Shown here: in pieces, positions 63,060-64,000 of the stretch | Position numbering within the stretch: position 1 is the first letter of the stretch | Layout: the number at the start of each line of letters is the position of its first letter | Assembly: GCF_001975705.1 (NCBI RefSeq) | Contig: NZ_CP015093.1 | Coordinates: forward strand, 372,001 to 436,000 | Reading direction: 5' to 3' | Length of the DNA stretch: 64,000 nucleotides | Source of the DNA: Salipiger abyssi | GTDB lineage: Bacteria > Pseudomonadota > Alphaproteobacteria > Rhodobacterales > Rhodobacteraceae | Position numbers and translations under genes: made by a program | Notes under the pieces: generated by a model | Told to the model about the DNA's origin: nothing | Databases searched by the model: none | What the model saw: only the letters and a program-made list of their open reading frames with translations

Positions 63060-64000
63060 TCAGTCTTGAAAGCAGCTCCTGTAGAGCGGCAGGATATTCT
63101 CGGCATTCAGCGCGACCGGGTTGGTTCCCGCGGTCGGATCCTTGAGCGCCGAGGCGCAGAGTATACCGAAATCCGGGTCGGTGACACCCAGCGCATCCAG
63201 CGTGGCAGGAATATCCAGCCCGGCGATGAGCTCCGCCACGAAATCGTAGAAGCCATCGAAGCCCGGCGCCAGCCCGAGATAGGCGGCGGCGCGGGACAGT
63301 TTCTCCTCCACCGCCGGGCGGTTGAAGCGCAGCACCGGCAGCATGACCACGCCATTGGTGGTGCCGTGATGGGTGTCGTAATGCGCCCCTATGGGGTGGC
63401 TCAGCGAATGGATCGCGCCCAGCCCCTTCTGGAAGGCCGTCGCGCCGGCGGCAGCGGCGGTCATCATCTGCGCCCGCGCCTCGATATCGCTGCCATCCCT
63501 GTAGGCGCGCAAAAGGTATTCCTTGCAGAGCCGCATCCCCTCCAGCGCGATGCCGTCGGCCATCGGGTGATAGACGGGCGAGCAATAGGCCTCCAGACAA
63601 TGGGCAAAGGCGTCCATGCCGGTGCCGGCGGTGATCGCCGGCGGCATGCCCACGGTCAGCGCCGGGTCGCAGATCACCTGCGCGGGCAGCATTCCGGGGT
63701 GGAAGAGGATCTTTTTCTCATGCGTCTCGGCATTGGTCAGCACCGCCGCGCGGCCCACTTCAGAGCCAGTGCCGGCGGTGGTCGGCACCGCCACGATGGG
63801 TGCGATGGCGTCGGCATCGGCGCGGGTCCACCAGTCGCCGATATCCTCGAAATCCCAGACCGGGCGCGTCTGCCCGGCCATGAAGGCGATGAGCTTGCCC
63901 AGATCCAGCCCCGAGCCGCCACCGAAGGCGATCACCCCGTCATGCCGCCCCTGCTTGAAGGTCACCACCCCCACACCGAGATTGCGCTCGGTCGGGTTCG
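63060..64000 (-). CDS. Iron-containing alcohol dehydrogenase (N-terminus outside window)
   Basis: About 313 C-terminal residues of a group III (Fe-dependent) NAD(P) alcohol dehydrogenase; the start lies past the right edge. Visible are the nucleotide loop AFGGGSGLDLGK, VPTTAGTGSEVG, the metal-binding histidines in GMDAFAHCLEAYCSP and IHSLSHPIGAHYDTHHG, and the ending PLYRSCFQD. The substrate alcohol is unknown. Its proximity to an XRE-cupin regulator and a gamma-glutamylation locus suggests amino-alcohol or amine degradation, which is inference. Confidence 0.9.
   Translation of the reverse strand, partial: NPTERNLGVGVVTFKQGRHDGVIAFGGGSGLDLGKLIAFMAGQTRPVWDFEDIGDWWTRADADAIAPIVAVPTTAGTGSEVGRAAVLTNAETHEKKILFHPGMLPAQVICDPALTVGMPPAITAGTGMDAFAHCLEAYCSPVYHPMADGIALEGMRLCKEYLLRAYRDGSDIEARAQMMTAAAAGATAFQKGLGAIHSLSHPIGAHYDTHHGTTNGVVMLPVLRFNRPAVEEKLSRAAAYLGLAPGFDGFYDFVAELIAGLDIPATLDALGVTDPDFGILCASALKDPTAGTNPVALNAENILPLYRSCFQD

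Overview
The window is high-GC, densely packed DNA from an alphaproteobacterium, most likely a marine member of the Rhodobacterales (Roseobacter group). The evidence is the alphaproteobacterial set UPF0262, DUF2948 and DUF2842, a yacG/RNase E-G/maf/infA string, a proteasome-like Anbu cluster, urea transport genes in urtABCDE order, and a che operon that includes cheD. It reads as chromosome. I see no insertion sequence, phage, CRISPR array or replication origin. The genus cannot be fixed from the sequence alone.

Layout. 1-10.5 kb is a housekeeping block, mostly on the minus strand: murA, DUF2948, hisD, UPF0262, a low-molecular-weight phosphatase, an NTF2-like protein, a GNAT enzyme, a nitrilase-family hydrolase, infA, maf, RNase E/G, yacG and a cut-off PLP enzyme. 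A membrane serine hydrolase is inserted on the plus strand. 10.6-16.8 kb holds tRNA-Thr, an unrecognised secreted protein, an FMN/FAD amine dehydrogenase-type enzyme with a divergent TetR regulator, and a ThDP enzyme. 17-23.6 kb is a chemotaxis operon (STAS, cheY, cheA, cheW, cheR, cheY, a small CheZ/CheT-like protein, cheB, cheD). 23.6-27.6 kb is the ATP-grasp/alpha-E/transglutaminase/Anbu operon, a predicted but functionally undefined peptide-ligation and proteolysis system. 28-34.3 kb is urtABCDE for urea uptake. 34.6-40.9 kb is a sugar or glycoside ABC transporter with an internal MGH1/GH63-like glycosidase. 41.1-44.4 kb carries selD, fused to a flavoprotein domain and frameshifted near its end, facing mnmH; together they would make selenophosphate and use it for tRNA 2-selenouridine. 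44.5-52.0 kb holds tRNA-Phe and then a cobalamin riboswitch that leads into a self-contained vitamin B12 import operon: btuB, btuF, btuC, btuD, exbB, two exbD and tonB. 52-56.9 kb holds tatD, an MBL hydrolase, an AEC transporter, a DUF6524-like protein, purA and DUF2842. 57-64 kb holds a glutamine-synthetase-like ligase with three split glutamate-synthase-like subunits (N-methylglutamate synthase or GlxBCD type), a small membrane protein and lipoprotein pair, an XRE-cupin regulator and a cut-off iron-dependent alcohol dehydrogenase.

Genes are often translationally coupled through ATGA overlaps, twice through TTGA. Short intergenic elements recur: GTATTT/GGAAAG-type motifs, GATATTT/CCAATGGAAA motifs, TGGGCAATTTGCCCA palindromes, and hairpins with a CTTGA or GCAAG loop. 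The most interesting points are the Anbu cluster, the DxxxQ protein and the degenerate CheB receiver in the che operon, an ExbD pair in which one copy has lost the membrane aspartate, the selD frameshift, and a hairpin that buries a ribosome binding site.
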